Shown piece after piece: positions 62,837-64,000 of a stretch of 64,000 nt of DNA. The stretch is from UBA9926 sp038131595 (GTDB taxonomy: Bacteria > Pseudomonadota > Gammaproteobacteria > Pseudomonadales > Azotimanducaceae). A model generated the notes under the pieces. It had not been told where the DNA came from. It worked only from the letters and a program-made list of their open reading frames with translations, and searched no databases. A program made the position numbers and the translations under genes. How positions within the stretch are numbered: position 1 is the first letter of the stretch; the number at the start of each line of letters is the position of its first letter. The stretch spans positions 1,966,948 to 2,030,947 of the forward strand of contig JAYPPR010000008.1 in the NCBI GenBank assembly GCA_038131595.1, given 5' to 3'.

Positions 62837-63826
62837 TCAGAGTCTCTTTCGTTCTCTCCGGCGCTCAACCTTTTCAGCCATGGAGGGAGCCCGACCGGGC
62901 GTGCTCCAAGGGCAAACCGCCAAGCATAACGCGCAGCCATGGTGTTCATTGAAAAACGGCAAGCACTTGTCGAAATCGACATACCATTTCTCCACTCCAC
63001 GGACTAATTGCTTCTCATCGGTGATGGCTCCAGCGGGGCAGTCGCGTTCACAAATCTGGCAGTTTAGGCAAATGTCGTCGACGTTCAGTGTGTCCTGCCG
63101 ATCCTCTACTAACGGCATCTCCGTCAGTACCGAAGCCAGGCGAAACGAGGCGCCATAGCGACGATTAATGATGGATCCATGCTTGCCGAGCTCACCAAAG
63201 CCGCAGGCCAGCGCGGGCGGAATCAAATTGACCGGCCCCGCCATCGGGCCGCAGTGGCCTTCGGCGTCAAAGCCCTGGGTTCTTATCCAATCCGCTAAAT
63301 CTCTCGCGATTCGTTCACCGCGGGTGTATTGCTTTACGACCTCGCTTGAGGCCAGCGGCTCTGGCGCCGAACTCAATATCTCATGGTCCATGACGACGCC
63401 GAGCATGATGATCCAAGGCTTATCAGTCTTGCAGCCCTCAAAAATCCACAGGGGGTCCATGGGTGCGATTCCGACGAGTTCCGCGCCGAGGGCTGCGGCT
63501 TTGTTGTGGACTTTCTTATGCCACTCACCGGGATCTTTCTGAACGGCAGCCTCTGCAATCGCGACTGGCTTACGGCTCTGAATGGCCGTGCGTTCTTCAA
63601 TCATTTGTTGGCGCCCCGGGGCTGGATTTTTTGCGCTGTGCGCTCCCATCCACTGTTGGAGGTGACCATGGGGCGTCGCATCTGGTGCATGCCAATAAAT
63701 GGGGCTGGGTGGCCTAACGTCTGTTTCGCCCAAGCCGTTGATGGTGTTGCCTGAAATATCGGGCCAGAGTCGCATTTGATCAGGGTCTGGCTGGAAATGC
63801 TGTTTTTGTATAAGGCGACGACGCAT
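62837..63826 (-). CDS. Reductive dehalogenase-like/QueG-related 4Fe-4S dicluster protein
   Basis: About 329 residues from ATG 63826. Two cubane ligand sets are near the C-terminus: Cys253, Cys256, Cys259 and Cys263 in CLNCQICERDCPAGAI, and Cys288, Cys298, Cys301 and Cys305 in CLPFFNEHHGCALCLAVCPWS. Upstream, GELGKHGSIINRRYGASFRLASVLTEMPLVED matches the corrinoid-binding core shared by reductive dehalogenases and epoxyqueuosine reductase. It is shorter than respiratory RdhA and lacks a Tat signal and an RdhB anchor, so it is probably cytoplasmic. Dehalogenation or another cobalamin-dependent reduction is possible. An in-frame TTG at 63886 would add 20 residues; neither start has a good ribosome binding site. 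Confidence 0.82.
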   Translation of the reverse strand: MRRRLIQKQHFQPDPDQMRLWPDISGNTINGLGETDVRPPSPIYWHAPDATPHGHLQQWMGAHSAKNPAPGRQQMIEERTAIQSRKPVAIAEAAVQKDPGEWHKKVHNKAAALGAELVGIAPMDPLWIFEGCKTDKPWIIMLGVVMDHEILSSAPEPLASSEVVKQYTRGERIARDLADWIRTQGFDAEGHCGPMAGPVNLIPPALACGFGELGKHGSIINRRYGASFRLASVLTEMPLVEDRQDTLNVDDICLNCQICERDCPAGAITDEKQLVRGVEKWYVDFDKCLPFFNEHHGCALCLAVCPWSTPGRAPSMAEKVERRRERKRL

Positions 63827-64000
63827 TTGGTACTTTTCTGTAGAAGAGAGCAGAAATAAGGTAGTTAAAAGACATAGTCTGATCAAGTGGGACAGAAGGG
63901 AAGGTGGCCCTCAGTCGCAGCAAAACGTCCTAGAAGTGTAGCCGCGACCAGCAGCGCTAATTACCGTTCGACTTTCGATCAGACATATTCGACGCGTGCA

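Overview
This 64 kb window is chromosomal DNA from what looks like a free-living, probably marine gammaproteobacterium. The lineage call rests on the cmoA/cmoB tRNA-modification pair, a monomeric NADP isocitrate dehydrogenase, the UvrA type, an RluA-type pseudouridine synthase and a LexA-like box of the gammaproteobacterial consensus. The lifestyle guess rests on the many catabolic and transport genes: thiolase, acyl-CoA dehydrogenase, enoyl-CoA hydratase, CaiB-type CoA transferase, alkylsulfatase, sulfatase, SMP-30 lactonase, FAD monooxygenase and VOC enzyme, amidohydrolase, and Na+-coupled transporters. I see no prophage, integrase, IS element, CRISPR array or rRNA.

Layout. 1-11 kb: an SDR fragment, two NUDIX hydrolases, a Bax-like glucosaminidase, a small unknown gene coupled to a PhyH dioxygenase, a large alkylsulfatase, a thiolase, a Tat-exported aminotransferase and a TauE/SafE exporter. 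11-24 kb: uvrA, a CinA-type protein, an SMP-30 lactonase, a sulfatase, a degenerate PAS/kinase/receiver protein, an MFS transporter, an MBL hydrolase and a membrane metallophosphoesterase. 24-36 kb: acyl-CoA dehydrogenase with an alpha/beta hydrolase, a 5'-nucleotidase, an esterase, a pseudouridine synthase, a long structured leader before monomeric idh, a DAACS symporter, and a REC-EAL gene broken exactly at CCC-TGA. 36-50 kb: a NupC transporter coupled to a 2OG-Fe(II) dioxygenase, an unknown beta-rich protein, cmoB/cmoA, an HNH nuclease, enoyl-CoA hydratase, CaiB transferase, a MATE-PhyH-MATE block, an SDR, a Ddn-like protein and an NhaC antiporter. 50-64 kb: a DUF5916-type outer-membrane protein, an exported RidA, a VanX-like dipeptidase, a MarR regulator, a LexA-like box beside tRNA-Arg(TCG), an aromatic-degradation-like pair, an amidohydrolase with an apparent internal deletion, a broken DUF305-LVIVD fusion, and a reductive-dehalogenase-like Fe-S protein.

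The most distinctive points are these. (1) Many spacers contain fresh-looking short tandem duplications (11-25 bp, 2-5 copies), often touching a stop codon or a ribosome binding site. (2) A hairpin-rich region of about 470 nt precedes idh. (3) A near-perfect SOS box sits between tRNA-Arg and a small unknown gene. (4) The REC-EAL break falls on a sequence that is prone to +1 frameshifting. (5) Two translationally coupled transporter-dioxygenase pairs (NupC + IPNS-like, MATE + PhyH) suggest undescribed uptake/oxidation or oxidation/export routes. No complete novel defence or mobile system is evident. All functions are inferred from motifs read by eye, and start codons were chosen from Shine-Dalgarno spacing and family length.
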